64,000 nt of DNA from Vibrio kanaloae (lineage in GTDB: Bacteria; Pseudomonadota; Gammaproteobacteria; Enterobacterales; Vibrionaceae). Made by a program: the position numbers and the translations under genes. The stretch covers positions 310,001 through 374,000 of the forward strand of contig NZ_AP025497.1 in the NCBI RefSeq assembly GCF_024347535.1, given 5' to 3'. This document shows, piece by piece, positions 31,660 through 41,769 of this stretch. Under the pieces are notes generated by a model. That model made no database searches. It saw only the letters and a list, made by a program, of their open reading frames with translations, and had not been told where the DNA came from. Position 1 is the first letter of the stretch, and each line of letters begins with the position of its first letter.

Positions 31660-32111
31660 TACTTCTCTAATCTCATGTCTACATGTGGAATATCATCTTC
31701 CAGGTACATCTCAGAGATCGTCTTGAATCCATGACTTTTGTAGAAGCTTTCTAGGTGTTGTTGTGCGCCAATATCGATGGCTGTACCCGGCCAAAAACCC
31801 TCACAGCTTGTTAATGCTTCTTTCAGTAGTTGATGTCCTAGGCCATCACCTCTTGCGGATTGTTTGGTTGCGACTCGACCAATACTGGCGTTGTCATAAG
31901 TCGTGCCCGGTGGCAGTAAACGCGCGCACGCTACCAATTCTTCATCAGCGTAGCCTAATAGGTGTTGAACACCTGTGAGTGTGTCTTTACCGTCAAGCTC
32001 CGGATAAGGACAAGTCTGCTCAACCACAAATACATCTACTCGTAATTTAAGTAATTGATAAAGCTGTTGCGTTGAAAGTTCTGTAAAGGGAAGTGAGTAC
32101 CAATTGATCAT
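31659..32111 (-). CDS. elaA: ElaA-type GNAT N-acetyltransferase
   Basis: 150 residues, WYSLPFTELSTQQLYQLLKLR at the start and FVVEQTCPYPELDGKD, which are ElaA signatures. The acetyl-CoA loop is RVATKQSARGDGLGHQLL. The substrate is unknown. It is the upstream gene of the elaA-eamA pair. Confidence 0.88.
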   Translation of the reverse strand: MINWYSLPFTELSTQQLYQLLKLRVDVFVVEQTCPYPELDGKDTLTGVQHLLGYADEELVACARLLPPGTTYDNASIGRVATKQSARGDGLGHQLLKEALTSCEGFWPGTAIDIGAQQHLESFYKSHGFKTISEMYLEDDIPHVDMRLEK

Positions 32112-32168
32112 GTTTATATCCAGAGATTATCGATGATCTGAATGTACTATGCGTGATGATTATTGGCA

Positions 32169-32735
32169 TTAACTATTGTTAATTCGACCTTTAATTCTAC
32201 TAAGGCTGATCGAGGTTATTCCTAAGTAGGCTGCAATCTGGTTGTTGTTCAAGCGCTGTTCCAGATCGGGATAATGTTCGCAGAAAAGTTGGTAACGTTG
32301 CTCTGGGGTGTAGAGTAGCATAAAGCGTTCTTTGTTTTCTTTATGCATCAGTTGAGTTTCTAACAACTTTAAATACAAGGGGTTATTCGATGAACGCCAC
32401 TCAGTTAGGGCTATCATTGGAAGTTCTAATAGCGTGATTGGCGTTAAAGTTTCCAGTAGATAAGGGGAGGCTTGTTTTTTTATTAGGCTCTCAAAACCGA
32501 TGATCCAATCTTGTTCCCAGTAGAACTCTTTGCTGTATTGTTTACCGTCGTCAGTGAGGTAGCAAGCATGGCACAAGCCCTCAAGTACAAAGTAGATTGA
32601 GCTCGCCATCTCTCCTTGGTTGATCAGTATGTGTCTCGTCGGCAGTTCAAGCGGTTTCGCGACGCCTAATAGAGACTCAATTTGATTTTCAGAGAAGTCG
32701 AAGCTTTGTAATTGTTCGATAAAAGAGGTGTGCAT
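32169..32735 (-). CDS. Crp/Fnr family transcriptional regulator
   Basis: 188 residues. A cyclic-nucleotide-binding-like beta roll (about residues 25-115; HILINQGEMASSIYFVLEGL) and a short C-terminal helix-turn-helix (NNNQIAAYLGITSISLSRIKGRI). Effector residues of Crp and cysteines of Fnr are not evident, so the ligand is unknown. It lies between the elaA-eamA pair and the olsF-type operon, on the same strand, 71 bases downstream of the olsF gene. Confidence 0.85.
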   Translation of the reverse strand: MHTSFIEQLQSFDFSENQIESLLGVAKPLELPTRHILINQGEMASSIYFVLEGLCHACYLTDDGKQYSKEFYWEQDWIIGFESLIKKQASPYLLETLTPITLLELPMIALTEWRSSNNPLYLKLLETQLMHKENKERFMLLYTPEQRYQLFCEHYPDLEQRLNNNQIAAYLGITSISLSRIKGRINNS

Positions 32736-32806
32736 GAAAATAACCTATCCCAAATAAGTGCCGAAATCATCGCACTTATTTGGAGAGACGTACAGAGCAG
32801 GATAAA

Positions 32807-34561
32807 TCAGCGACGTGCGTGTTGCTCTAGGTAATCTTGAGCAAGTTCTCTGCCCATGTATTTACCCAGAGTCTTCAGTGGTACCTTTTTAAGGTTCACC
32901 ACAATCAAGCCATCTAACGCATCATTAAATGATGGGTCGACGTTAAAGCACACTAGTTTCCCGTTCATCCCTAGGTATTGGCGCAATAACACCGGTAGTC
33001 CTTTTCCTTGTTCCATACGAGCTAGCACTTTAGAAAGTAAGGGCACACTCGCCAATGACGATAATAGGTGATTTTGCCAGAACACATGACTACTGGTATT
33101 GAGTGGTGAAGAAGGTGAAACCAGATGCGCTTTTTCTTCATCGTAGTGGTGAATTGATAAGGTGGTCGCGATCAACAGGCGCGCATTGTGGCTGTAATCA
33201 TTACTGATACTGACCGGGCCAAATAGGTGGGTGTATTGAGGGTGACGAGACACAAAGGTCGCGATACCTTTCCATAGCAGTAACAGTGAGTTAAGGCTTT
33301 TTTGATAAGGTTTACTCACTACAGAACGCCCAAGCTCGATACTGTTGTCTAACGTATCGATGAACTCTTGATTGTAGTTAAACAGACTACGAGAGTAGAG
33401 CTGATCAAGTCCGTGTTCTGCGATTAATTTGTCGACCATACCAAGTCGATAAGCGCCGACCAATTCTGCCTTGGCTTTGTTCCACACAAACAGTTGGTGG
33501 TAGTAAAGATCGTACTCATCTAAATCACAAGCAAGCCCGCTGCCTTCTCCAACTTCTCGGAAACTCTCTTCTCTGACTCGACCGATCTCACGCATTAAGT
33601 TTGGAATGGATTGGCTTGGTGTGCAGTAGACCTCAAAGTCGCCCTGCTCAAGTAGTTTTATATCTTCAGGGAGTGAGTCTATTTCGATTGATAATACTTC
33701 TGGTGATATTGGCGCTATCACTTGGGTATCGAAAGAGGGCGCGTGGATTGGCGTACTCAGGCTATCTTGTTGACTCATGAGGTAGGTATTGAGTCGTAGG
33801 TAGTTGACGATATCCATCTCTTTTTCAAACGATTTTATCTCTGAATACGGAATCGATGAGCCAATCGAGATAGAGATAGTCGTCGCTTGCTTATTAAGAA
33901 GTTCACGGCCGAGTAGAGCGGTTCTTAATAGCGGATGGACTCGACCTGCTTGATAGAAAAGTTCACTGTTTTTACCATTGATGAAGGTCGGAACCGTAGT
34001 GGCTTGATGACGTTTGACGAATTTGGCAACCGATTTGCTCCATTCGATGTCTGTTAGTGTTTTTGTCCCTTTACGGTAACTCGATACTTCGCCCGCAGGG
34101 AACACGATCAACAGTCCACCGTCTGCTAAGTGACGATTGGCATCTCGAATGGCTTTAGCGTTGGTTCGTTTCGATTCTTTACTATTAAAGACATCGACCC
34201 CAATGAAAAGCTCATCCAATTCAGGCAGGCGTTTAAGTAACTCATTTGCCAACACCTTCACATCCTTTCTTACCGATCCTACGAGATCAGCAAGGATCAC
34301 GCCTTCAATCGCGCCAAGAGGGTGGTTAGCCACAATCACGACAGGCCCTTTTTCCGGGATGCTTTCTGTGCTTCCCGATGCAACCGAGTAGTCGATATTG
34401 AGCGCCGACAGAGTGTAATTCATGAACTCGAAGCTAGATAACTCGTTTTGTCGATCTTGATAGAGTCGGTCTAGCTTAGATAGCCCAGTTGCCCACTCGA
34501 CAACAGACTCACCCAACCCCAAAGGCGTGTAACGTGGTAAACGAAAAGGACTATCAATCAT
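32807..34561 (-). CDS. OlsF-like two-domain acyltransferase (predicted ornithine/aminolipid synthase)
   Basis: 584 residues. Residues of about 60-260 are a PlsC-like acyltransferase: VVIVANHPLGAIEG at 73-87, where the usual H-x5-D has Glu at 86, then FPAGEVS. Residues of about 315-580 are an OlsB/hemolysin-type N-acyltransferase (REIGRVREESFREVGEGSG, HQLFVWNKAKAELVGAYRLG). This two-domain plan matches OlsF, which makes ornithine lipids in Serratia and Vibrio cholerae. It is the last gene of the six-gene operon. The amine acceptor is not proven. Confidence 0.82.
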   Translation of the reverse strand: MIDSPFRLPRYTPLGLGESVVEWATGLSKLDRLYQDRQNELSSFEFMNYTLSALNIDYSVASGSTESIPEKGPVVIVANHPLGAIEGVILADLVGSVRKDVKVLANELLKRLPELDELFIGVDVFNSKESKRTNAKAIRDANRHLADGGLLIVFPAGEVSSYRKGTKTLTDIEWSKSVAKFVKRHQATTVPTFINGKNSELFYQAGRVHPLLRTALLGRELLNKQATTISISIGSSIPYSEIKSFEKEMDIVNYLRLNTYLMSQQDSLSTPIHAPSFDTQVIAPISPEVLSIEIDSLPEDIKLLEQGDFEVYCTPSQSIPNLMREIGRVREESFREVGEGSGLACDLDEYDLYYHQLFVWNKAKAELVGAYRLGMVDKLIAEHGLDQLYSRSLFNYNQEFIDTLDNSIELGRSVVSKPYQKSLNSLLLLWKGIATFVSRHPQYTHLFGPVSISNDYSHNARLLIATTLSIHHYDEEKAHLVSPSSPLNTSSHVFWQNHLLSSLASVPLLSKVLARMEQGKGLPVLLRQYLGMNGKLVCFNVDPSFNDALDGLIVVNLKKVPLKTLGKYMGRELAQDYLEQHARR

Positions 34562-34663
34562 AATGAAGCTACCTTATTGACTAAAGTTGTTTAGGAAACC
34601 GTCTTGATTCTTGAAATCTGTCACACTTAAAAACCGCACCGCATAGCTAAATTTGGTTCAGCT

Positions 34664-35101
34664 CTATTTAATGAGTTTCGGCCAAACTTTATCGGCTTGT
34701 TGAATGTGCCGTGCTTGGTCTTGTTCCCAACGCTGCTTAATCTCTTGGTCGTAGTTGAGGTAAAGCTTGTTATCAACGATCGACCATTGATGTGGGTCAC
34801 CCGGCGCAAAGTCACTTTTTGCCGATACGGCCCAAGCACAATAACCACCATATTGAGGGGCATATTTTTCAGGATTATTAACAAATAAAGTCAGATTCTT
34901 TTCAGAAGAGAAATACCAGTCCGCGCCTTTGTACTCAGTGCTGAATTTCTTGCTCCCTTCAACGGGCTTTCCAGAAGTGAAATACGCGACGGTATCGTAG
35001 CCATCGAGTGCCTTACTGCTAAAGAAGCCGGTATAGATTTCATCGGCAGCAAATACGTATGGGCTAACAAGTAGCATGACCATGGTGATTAGTTTTCTCA
35101 T
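34664..35101 (-). CDS. YHS-domain periplasmic protein
   Basis: 145 residues from the ATG at 35101, chosen because GGAG lies 6 bases upstream and a typical signal peptide follows (MRKLITMVMLLVSPYVFA, cleavage before ADE). The YHS-like domain reads LDGYDTVAYFTSGKPVEGSK ... YKGADWYFSS ... YAPQYGGYCAWAV. YHS domains often accompany metal handling. The function here is unknown. It sits 13 bases after the NRDE gene. Confidence 0.83.
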   Translation of the reverse strand: MRKLITMVMLLVSPYVFAADEIYTGFFSSKALDGYDTVAYFTSGKPVEGSKKFSTEYKGADWYFSSEKNLTLFVNNPEKYAPQYGGYCAWAVSAKSDFAPGDPHQWSIVDNKLYLNYDQEIKQRWEQDQARHIQQADKVWPKLIK

Positions 35102-35113
35102 GATGGACTCCAT

Positions 35114-35863
35114 CTATAGATTGATTGCGGGTGACAAATCGAAGGTAAAGCGCTGCTGATTTATCTGGTATGGGTTTATTGGTTCGCAAGGTGAGCCGGG
35201 CGCATAAAACATAGAGGCTTGACCGTGCAGATTACGTAAATGGGTAAAGCTGACTGTGTGTGCGTCTTCACGATGCATACAAGTTGCTAAATGGGGCTGT
35301 TCATTATGATGGTGAGAATGAAACTTCAGTAAGCTCTGTTGATTCTTGCCTGTTGCTATTAGCTGATCGTATTTGGCTTGTCGGTAGGCTTGCACTCGCT
35401 CTAAATCAACACCGGAGGAGAAGAGTGGTGAGTCGGTCTCGACTATTTTTTGTTGAATGCCATCCCACATGTAGGCGATAACCAAACCATGGTGTTGAGT
35501 TAAGTTCGGCGCGAAAGCCAGTAGGGTAAACGGGGCAAAGGAATGCAGATCGAGCTTATGAAATGCATCAGAGAGCTGACTGATATGACGACTCGATGAT
35601 AGGTTCTTAAGTAACAAACCACGGCTGACCAAAGGGCCATCAGGTACAATGCCTTGATAGTTATTGAGTAGACAAAGCGAAAGCCCGAACTCATTAATAC
35701 TTATCCAACTACCACCGCCACTTGGGTCGAGTGGCATGATGATATCGACACCGTTAACTCGATATTGTTTGGGCGGCATCGCCAGTGCTCGCGTCTTTTG
35801 TTCATCACGATTAAAAAAGACCTGATAGCCATTTTCTTCAAGTAGCCAAGATACTGAACACAT
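35114..35863 (-). CDS. NRDE (TANGO2) family protein
   Basis: 249 residues. It starts MCSVSWLL with the diagnostic Asn18-Arg19-Asp20-Glu21, and GGSWISINEFGLSLCLLNN follows. Cys2 as an N-terminal nucleophile is a known feature of the family. Eukaryotic TANGO2 is linked to haem or acyl-CoA handling; bacterial roles are poorly defined. Separated from the DinB-like gene by 2 bases. Confidence 0.87.
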   Translation of the reverse strand: MCSVSWLLEENGYQVFFNRDEQKTRALAMPPKQYRVNGVDIIMPLDPSGGGSWISINEFGLSLCLLNNYQGIVPDGPLVSRGLLLKNLSSSRHISQLSDAFHKLDLHSFAPFTLLAFAPNLTQHHGLVIAYMWDGIQQKIVETDSPLFSSGVDLERVQAYRQAKYDQLIATGKNQQSLLKFHSHHHNEQPHLATCMHREDAHTVSFTHLRNLHGQASMFYAPGSPCEPINPYQINQQRFTFDLSPAINL

Positions 35864-35865
35864 GG

Positions 35866-36408
35866 TTATTGCTCCCTCAGATAACTACTGGTGGCTGGGG
35901 CATAACCAAAAGTGTTGCAGGTTTCCATGTCTAGGAAGCTGGTGATCACCTTGATCATCGCGTAATGATGATTGGCATGCAGCGCGGCAAAGGTGATCTC
36001 TCTTTCTAGCGTAGAAGGCAGGCTTGCAAACACCTGAGTATCCATCGAAACCTCGGTTTGGATCATGATGGGCGCTTCGAGATCGTTGTGGTCTAGTCGC
36101 TCAAGCCAGTTGATCACATAGCGGATCTCTTTGACTGCAATTGAGCGGTTGTATTCGACTGGATGGCCACGACGACGGGTATTGTAATCAACGGTCGCGT
36201 TCTCTTTTAAAATCAGAGCATGAAAAAGATCGAGCGTATGACGAGTATGCTCACCAATAGAGCTTGTGACGTGCGGCTTTGCTCGTGTCAGATAGTCACT
36301 GTCAGATATCGCTAACAAAAACTCTAAACCCTGATTCAATATCTCTGTCGCTCCCTTGATACTGGGAGAGGCAGAAGTGAGGGCGATTGGTTGGGCTATC
36401 GGGTTCAT
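35866..36408 (-). CDS. DinB-like four-helix metal-binding protein
   Basis: 180 residues. Histidines lie in positions typical of the DinB/YfiT bundle: SIGEHTRHTLDLFHAL (about 51-66) and ALHANHHYAMIKVI (about 147-160). Such proteins bind Ni or Zn and include thiol-dependent transferases. No substrate can be named. Tightly packed between the ATP-grasp and NRDE genes. Confidence 0.75.
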   Translation of the reverse strand: MNPIAQPIALTSASPSIKGATEILNQGLEFLLAISDSDYLTRAKPHVTSSIGEHTRHTLDLFHALILKENATVDYNTRRRGHPVEYNRSIAVKEIRYVINWLERLDHNDLEAPIMIQTEVSMDTQVFASLPSTLEREITFAALHANHHYAMIKVITSFLDMETCNTFGYAPATSSYLREQ

Positions 36409-36427
36409 TCATGATCCTCGTACAAAG

Positions 36428-37561
36428 TTAGTCGGTGGTCGGATATTGTTGAACAAGGCGTCGCTCTTCTTGCCACGCGTGAAGCAAGCTCTTAAAAGAA
36501 GGAGGTTGATGGCCTCTTTGTTTTTGTTGAGCGCCAATATCAAAAAGAATGCGGTATTGCAGAAGTAGTGTGGAAAATATCTCTCGTAGTGGTGTGTTGC
36601 GATCCCAGATGTGCCCGGCTTCACTGCTTGCACCATTGACCTCAAGGATGGTGAAATCCTCACCTTTCATTAGGCTGTACATGTCCTTAAACTTGACGTC
36701 GAGTCGACCAAAATGGAAGCCATCGAAGTCGTCGAATATCTCATCTAAACATTCGGTTAAAGCTTGAGTTATGTATTGATTTCCGTCTCGGAAGATACTG
36801 CCACGGCTATGGCTACCTGCGAACGCAAGTTGGAATTCTTCGCCCTCTGCGAGTACTCGATCCAATTTATCTTGATGTCTTGGTAGATACAGGTGACTGA
36901 GCTGCCCAGCACGTGGGCTGTTCTCGATTAACTGTTTGAGTGTCGAGGTACCATCCCCCGTCACCATTGGCGAATATTTAAGAGTGATCGAGATGATCTC
37001 ACCTTGTTTTTTGTTTGGATAACGAACATAGAAAACACCCGCTTCAGCCTGATAAGGCGCCTTTTTTTGCAATAGAAAGCGAGCACTAATTGGGAAGGAT
37101 TCAATATATTGCTCAAGCTGATCTTGGTTGTTGATCAGTTTTACTCCAACACCTCGGCAACCCAGATCCGGTTTCGCCACAATAGGGAAATCGAGATCCG
37201 ATTGTATCAATGCGCAGTGTGCATTTTCGGCTTGTTTTTTACTGCTGAGATCCGTTTTGGTTAGGGTGATAAACGGTGAGATCCAACGCTGACTTGAAGA
37301 TCCGGCAAGGCTCAATATCTCATGCTTTGATTCGCCGACCATGCCACTGAGTTTGATGCTCGGGTTGGCGATGAGCGGCAGCGCCCAGTCAAAGTGCCGT
37401 AACCCTTGTATCAGGCTTTGAATCACTACTGGAGTGTAAAAGAACCACGTCGGAAGAAACTCGTAAGGAGAGATACTGCGCACGGTATCTTTTTCAAGCA
37501 GGGGCATGCCGGCATTAATTTGATGTGCTGGAATGATGTGAATATCTTGCGGTGAACTCAT
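36428..37561 (-). CDS. ATP-grasp ligase-like protein
   Basis: 377 residues. ATP-grasp hallmarks: FPIVAKPDLGCRGVGVKLI (lysine of the B-domain), LQKKAPYQAEAGVFYVRYP, TGDGTSTLKQLIEN and the Mg-binding FTILEVNGASSEAGHIWD. The family joins a carboxylate to an amine through an acyl phosphate, as in D-Ala-D-Ala ligase. The substrates are unknown. The start codon overlaps the dedA stop (ATGA). In this operon, an amino-acid or lipid conjugation is the natural guess. Confidence 0.83.
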   Translation of the reverse strand: MSSPQDIHIIPAHQINAGMPLLEKDTVRSISPYEFLPTWFFYTPVVIQSLIQGLRHFDWALPLIANPSIKLSGMVGESKHEILSLAGSSSQRWISPFITLTKTDLSSKKQAENAHCALIQSDLDFPIVAKPDLGCRGVGVKLINNQDQLEQYIESFPISARFLLQKKAPYQAEAGVFYVRYPNKKQGEIISITLKYSPMVTGDGTSTLKQLIENSPRAGQLSHLYLPRHQDKLDRVLAEGEEFQLAFAGSHSRGSIFRDGNQYITQALTECLDEIFDDFDGFHFGRLDVKFKDMYSLMKGEDFTILEVNGASSEAGHIWDRNTPLREIFSTLLLQYRILFDIGAQQKQRGHQPPSFKSLLHAWQEERRLVQQYPTTD

Positions 37562-38145
37562 GATAATCCTCTAGAGTAGGTTTTATTCATTAATCGATTG
37601 CCGACTAGCAGCAAAGCGATGGCACACGGGATGATGATCCATTGATATTCAGAGGCTTGCAGCCACGCTGATGTCCCTAAATAGTAGATGGCAGAGAAGA
37701 CAATGCCAGTCCAGATCGCTGTCGCGCTAATAACGGCAAACAAGAAAGTAGGCAGTGGTATGGCGAAAAAACCACTTAAGGTAAAACCAACGGTACGAAG
37801 CCCCGGTATAAAGCGAATGACAAAAAGACTGCTGAATGCGTTTTGACGTAATTTGGTGCGAAGCATTCGAAAGTATCGGTTGGTGAGGGCTTTGTAACGA
37901 ACGCCTCTGAAATAACGTCCTGATTTACCAAGGTAATAAAGGCCAAGATCACCAGTAGCAATGCCAATGAAAATCGCAAGTAACGCATATTGAGGTGGGA
38001 TGAGCCCTTGGGTCGCTAAACCTGCCGCCGTAACGATGGCCAGATCTTCAAGCAGGTAAGAAAGCGCAATAATGCCAAGCATCAGCCATAGCAGCGACTC
38101 CTCTCCTGAATTTAACCATGCTTGAATGCTCTCGACGGTGCCCAT
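37558..38145 (-). CDS. DedA/VTT family membrane protein
   Basis: 195 residues from the ATG at 38145 (AAGGA 6 bases upstream; a TTG at 38148 is rejected). VTT-domain motifs: FIGIATGDLGLYYLGKSGRY and the re-entrant FVIRFIPGLRTVGFTLSGFF with the essential arginines. DedA proteins flip or translocate lipids such as undecaprenyl phosphate or phosphatidylethanolamine. First gene of the operon that ends with the OlsF-like gene. Confidence 0.9.
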   Translation of the reverse strand: MGTVESIQAWLNSGEESLLWLMLGIIALSYLLEDLAIVTAAGLATQGLIPPQYALLAIFIGIATGDLGLYYLGKSGRYFRGVRYKALTNRYFRMLRTKLRQNAFSSLFVIRFIPGLRTVGFTLSGFFAIPLPTFLFAVISATAIWTGIVFSAIYYLGTSAWLQASEYQWIIIPCAIALLLVGNRLMNKTYSRGLS

Positions 38146-38367
38146 CAAATGTCCTTATCTATCCTATAGATGAATGGCTTATTGGCCATTCATTGAGTGT
38201 AGTAAATTAAATAGACAGGAGGAGCTGAGAAAAACTTACAGCGTATTGCTGCTTTTTTACGTTGATTGGATTCAATTAGCGGCTTGAGCTGTGTTGTTTA
38301 GATGAAGAATGAGCAGGAGTTTGAGGTTCGAAAGTTAAGGCTTTAAACTGTGAATTTAGACGAGAAA

Positions 38368-38400
38368 ACAAAAAGGCTGAGTCGTTAAACTCAGCCTTTT
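38368..38400 (-). terminator. Terminator after cpdB
   Basis: 12-bp stem AAAAGGCTGAGT/ACTCAGCCTTTT (38371-38382 with 38389-38400), 6-base loop, with a T run on the minus strand. Confidence 0.9.
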
Positions 38401-38430
38401 AGACGGTTAACTATTGATTACTTGAGTAAT

Positions 38431-40407
38431 CTATTTAGTTAGGTCAATTTGGTAAACGCCGAAGCCAACATCGTCAGTCGCAACACGTTTCATTGGGTAT
38501 TGACCCTTATCTTTGATGAATTGTGCCGCTTTCTCACTTGGCGATGTTTCAAAGCGGATATCTAGCTTTTTATCCGTTTTGATTGGTGCGAATGACCAGT
38601 TGTTGTCAGCTGTTGGGCTCACTTGGCCTTGTTCTTTGCTTACGCGAGAGATGTAGTTTGCAAGTACAGTACGGTTCTCATCTGGTGCATCAAATGCGAT
38701 GAAGTCTTCACCGGTACCTGGGAACTTAGCACTGTATGCACGGTAGTTGTTGGTTGCGATCAAGAAGTCTTGCTTCATGTCGATTGGCTTACCTTGGTAA
38801 GTTAGGCTAACAATACGTTGTGAGTCAGGGTTAACGACTTTACAGTTTGCATCGTATTTCGCAGGTTGAGTGACGTCGATTTGGTAATCAACACCGTCGA
38901 TAACATCGAAGTTGTAAGTGCGGAAATTATCCCACTCGATCAACTGTTGTGGTGCTGTTGAGTTAACATCCACTTGGTTGAACTGACCAGCAGAACACTC
39001 AAGCCACTCTTTTACTTCGTGACCTGTTACCTTCATCGCAACTAGCGTGTTCGGGTAAAGGTACAAGTCAGCTGCGTTACGGAATGTCAGTTGACCAGAT
39101 TCTACTTCAGTGAAGTTAGCTGGGTCATTTTTACGACCGCCTGCTTTGAATGGTGCAGCCGCTGAAAGTACTGGTGTGCCATCTAGGTCTGGGTCACCTT
39201 GGATGAATTGCTCAACGTAATCTTTCTGTGCAAGGTTAACAATCTGTACGGTTGGATCGTCTTGTACTAGAGACAGGAAGCTGTACATCACATCGTCTGC
39301 TTTACCTATTGGTTGGTTAACAAACTCACGAGTACCCGCGTGGTCTTTCTCTAGTGCCGTTACGATGCCTTCATCAGCAGCAGCAAGCGACTTCTTCTCT
39401 ACTTTGTCGTAGATAGGACGCGCTTCCGATTGGCCCTTAACCACTTCCCACTTACCGTCTTTTTGTGCAAGTGTTAGATCCATAACACCAACGTGGCTAC
39501 CCCAACGACCTGGCATTACTGCCGCAACACCGTTCATGGTGCCGTTTTCGTTGTCAACGCCTTGGATGTTGTCGAACCCTTTACCTGGGAACACGGCGTG
39601 AGAGTGGCCGAATGCGATAGCATCAATGCCTTCTACTTCAGAAAGGTAAAGCGTAGAGTTCTCTTCGCCAGCTTTGTATGGGTCTTGAGATACGCCAGAG
39701 TGAGGGATAGCAACGATAACCTCTGCGCCTTCCGCTTTCATTTGAGGCACTAACTCGTTAGCGGTCTCAATGATATCGCGAGCGATCACTTTGCCTTCTA
39801 GATTCTTCTTATCCCACGTCATGATTTGTGGTGGAACAAAACCGATGTAACCCACTTTTACTTCATGCTCTACGCCTGCAGTATCTTCAAACGTGTGCGT
39901 CTTGATGATGTATGGCGTGAAGTAGTGTTTTTTGGTTTTTGCATCGTAAACGTTAGCACTGATGTACGGGAAATCAGCGTCGTTGATCGATTCTTCTAGG
40001 AACTCAAGACCGTAGTTGAATTCGTGGTTACCTAGGTTTGCAGCCTCATAGCTTAGTTGATTCATGGCTTTGTATGCGGGGTGAACTTCACCTGCTTCGA
40101 TACCTTTGTCTGCCATGTAGTCACCCATTGGGCTACCTTGCAGTAAGTCACCGTTATCAACCAATACGCTGTTGATTACTTCGCTTTGCGCTTCTTTTAC
40201 TAGGGTTGCAGTACGTGCTAAGCCGATTTTTTTTGATGGCTTGTCTTTGTAGTAGTCGTAATCCATTAGGTTGGTATGGATGTCCGTTGTTTCTACGACA
40301 CGTAGTTTAATCACTTCATCGGTATCTGGTGTGGTTGTGCAGCCTGCTAGAGTCAGACCAAGGCCTGCAAGTACAGCCAATGACAAAGGTTTTATTGCAA
40401 CTTTCAT
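38431..40407 (-). CDS. cpdB: CpdB-type 2',3'-cyclic-nucleotide 2'-phosphodiesterase / 3'-nucleotidase, lipoprotein
   Basis: 658 residues from the ATG at 40407 with GGAG upstream; a longer start at 40470 lacks these. Lipobox LTLAGC (Cys23). The calcineurin-like metallophosphatase domain carries [30 protein letters not shown] and [10 protein letters not shown]; the C-terminal 5'-nucleotidase domain holds substrate residues. It salvages nucleotides in the periplasm. The lipobox suggests membrane anchoring, unlike E. coli CpdB. Confidence 0.93.
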   Translation of the reverse strand: MKVAIKPLSLAVLAGLGLTLAGCTTTPDTDEVIKLRVVETTDIHTNLMDYDYYKDKPSKKIGLARTATLVKEAQSEVINSVLVDNGDLLQGSPMGDYMADKGIEAGEVHPAYKAMNQLSYEAANLGNHEFNYGLEFLEESINDADFPYISANVYDAKTKKHYFTPYIIKTHTFEDTAGVEHEVKVGYIGFVPPQIMTWDKKNLEGKVIARDIIETANELVPQMKAEGAEVIVAIPHSGVSQDPYKAGEENSTLYLSEVEGIDAIAFGHSHAVFPGKGFDNIQGVDNENGTMNGVAAVMPGRWGSHVGVMDLTLAQKDGKWEVVKGQSEARPIYDKVEKKSLAAADEGIVTALEKDHAGTREFVNQPIGKADDVMYSFLSLVQDDPTVQIVNLAQKDYVEQFIQGDPDLDGTPVLSAAAPFKAGGRKNDPANFTEVESGQLTFRNAADLYLYPNTLVAMKVTGHEVKEWLECSAGQFNQVDVNSTAPQQLIEWDNFRTYNFDVIDGVDYQIDVTQPAKYDANCKVVNPDSQRIVSLTYQGKPIDMKQDFLIATNNYRAYSAKFPGTGEDFIAFDAPDENRTVLANYISRVSKEQGQVSPTADNNWSFAPIKTDKKLDIRFETSPSEKAAQFIKDKGQYPMKRVATDDVGFGVYQIDLTK

Positions 40408-40842
40408 TGTGGGCTCCAAAGTGGATGGTAGAAAATTCATTGCGTAATGTAACAAAATGCAATGAAACAATGATTACAGCTAATTTTAATCCGTGACTTA
40501 GATCGATTACTTTGTGCTGCTCTGCAATGAGCCTCCCAAATCTGTTAAATCGACAAATAATTGATACCAATTTAATAGGTCTATCTATCGATGAATTCAG
40601 TTCCTTATCAGCTTTTCGAATAAAGAATGAAATTTTAGAATTTCCAGTAATATGAGAGGCTCGTCATAATGCCTAAGTCAAGGACGTATCAGGCAGATGA
40701 ATAGCAAGGACAGCTCAAAACGAAGCTTCTTTTTCTTCTAGTGCCAATACTCCTATTCACTGAAGTGGATGAGTTAAATCCCTTACTTGGCAAGAACAAG
40801 TAATGAATTGCTCGTTATGCGAGCCTTAAAGGAAGCACTGTA
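40408..40842. other. Divergent intergenic region between cpdB and cysD
   Basis: 435 bases with no supported gene. A weak promoter facing cysD (TTCCAG, 17 bases, CATAAT near 40665) fits activator-dependent expression by CysB, but no CysB site can be asserted from sequence alone. No repeat or strong hairpin is seen. Confidence 0.4.
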
Positions 40843-41751
40843 ATGGACCAAGAACGTTTAACCCACCTAAAACAGCTAGAAGCGGAAAGTATCCATATTA
40901 TCCGTGAAGTGGCGGCTGAGTTTGATAACCCAGTGATGATGTACTCCATCGGTAAAGATTCTTCTGTGATGCTTCATTTAGCTCGCAAAGCGTTTTACCC
41001 AGGAAAGATTCCATTCCCATTATTACACGTTGATACGGATTGGAAATTCCGCGAGATGATCGAATTCCGTGACCGTACAGCAGAAAAGTATGGCTTTGAT
41101 TTATTGGTACATAAAAACCCTGAAGGTATCGAGATGGGTTGTAACCCATTTGTACATGGTTCTTCGAAACATACGGACATCATGAAAACTCAGGGCCTCA
41201 AGCAGGCGTTAAACAAGTATGGGTTCGATGCTGCTTTTGGTGGTGCGCGTCGTGATGAAGAAAAATCTAGAGCAAAAGAGCGTGTTTACTCTTTCCGCGA
41301 TAAGAACCACACGTGGGACCCAAAAAACCAACGTCCAGAGCTTTGGCACACTTATAACGGTCAGGTTAATAAGGGCGAAAGCATCCGTGTATTCCCGTTA
41401 TCAAACTGGACTGAACTGGATATTTGGCAATACATCTATCTAGAGATCATCGATATTGTTCCACTTTACCTATCGGATAAGCGCCCTGTTGTTGAACGTG
41501 ATGGCATGCTGATCATGGTCGATGACGAGCGTATGGAGTTGCAAGAAGGTGAAGTGATCGAAGAGAAAAGCGTTCGTTTTCGTACTTTAGGCTGCTACCC
41601 ACTAACTGGAGCGGTTGAATCTGAGGCGAATACGCTCACTGGCATTATTGAAGAAATGCTGGTGGCAACCTCCAGTGAGCGTCAAGGTCGAGCGATTGAC
41701 CATGATCAGTCGGGCTCTATGGAGCTGAAAAAGCGCCAAGGTTATTTCTAA
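40843..41751 (+). CDS. cysD: Sulfate adenylyltransferase subunit CysD
   Basis: 302 residues. The PP-loop SIGKDS (35-40) and [20 protein letters not shown] identify the catalytic subunit of ATP sulfurylase, which makes adenosine 5'-phosphosulfate from sulfate and ATP. The [22 protein letters not shown] segment is typical. AAAGGAAG precedes the ATG. First gene of the sulfate activation operon. Confidence 0.97.
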   Translation: MDQERLTHLKQLEAESIHIIREVAAEFDNPVMMYSIGKDSSVMLHLARKAFYPGKIPFPLLHVDTDWKFREMIEFRDRTAEKYGFDLLVHKNPEGIEMGCNPFVHGSSKHTDIMKTQGLKQALNKYGFDAAFGGARRDEEKSRAKERVYSFRDKNHTWDPKNQRPELWHTYNGQVNKGESIRVFPLSNWTELDIWQYIYLEIIDIVPLYLSDKRPVVERDGMLIMVDDERMELQEGEVIEEKSVRFRTLGCYPLTGAVESEANTLTGIIEEMLVATSSERQGRAIDHDQSGSMELKKRQGYF

Positions 41752-41769
41752 GAATCTAAGGAAAGAAAA

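Noticed and set aside
34610..34640. Possible Pho box near the olsF-like gene (CTGTCACACTTAAAAACC)
   Set aside because: Only one CTGTCAC half-site is present and it points away from the gene.
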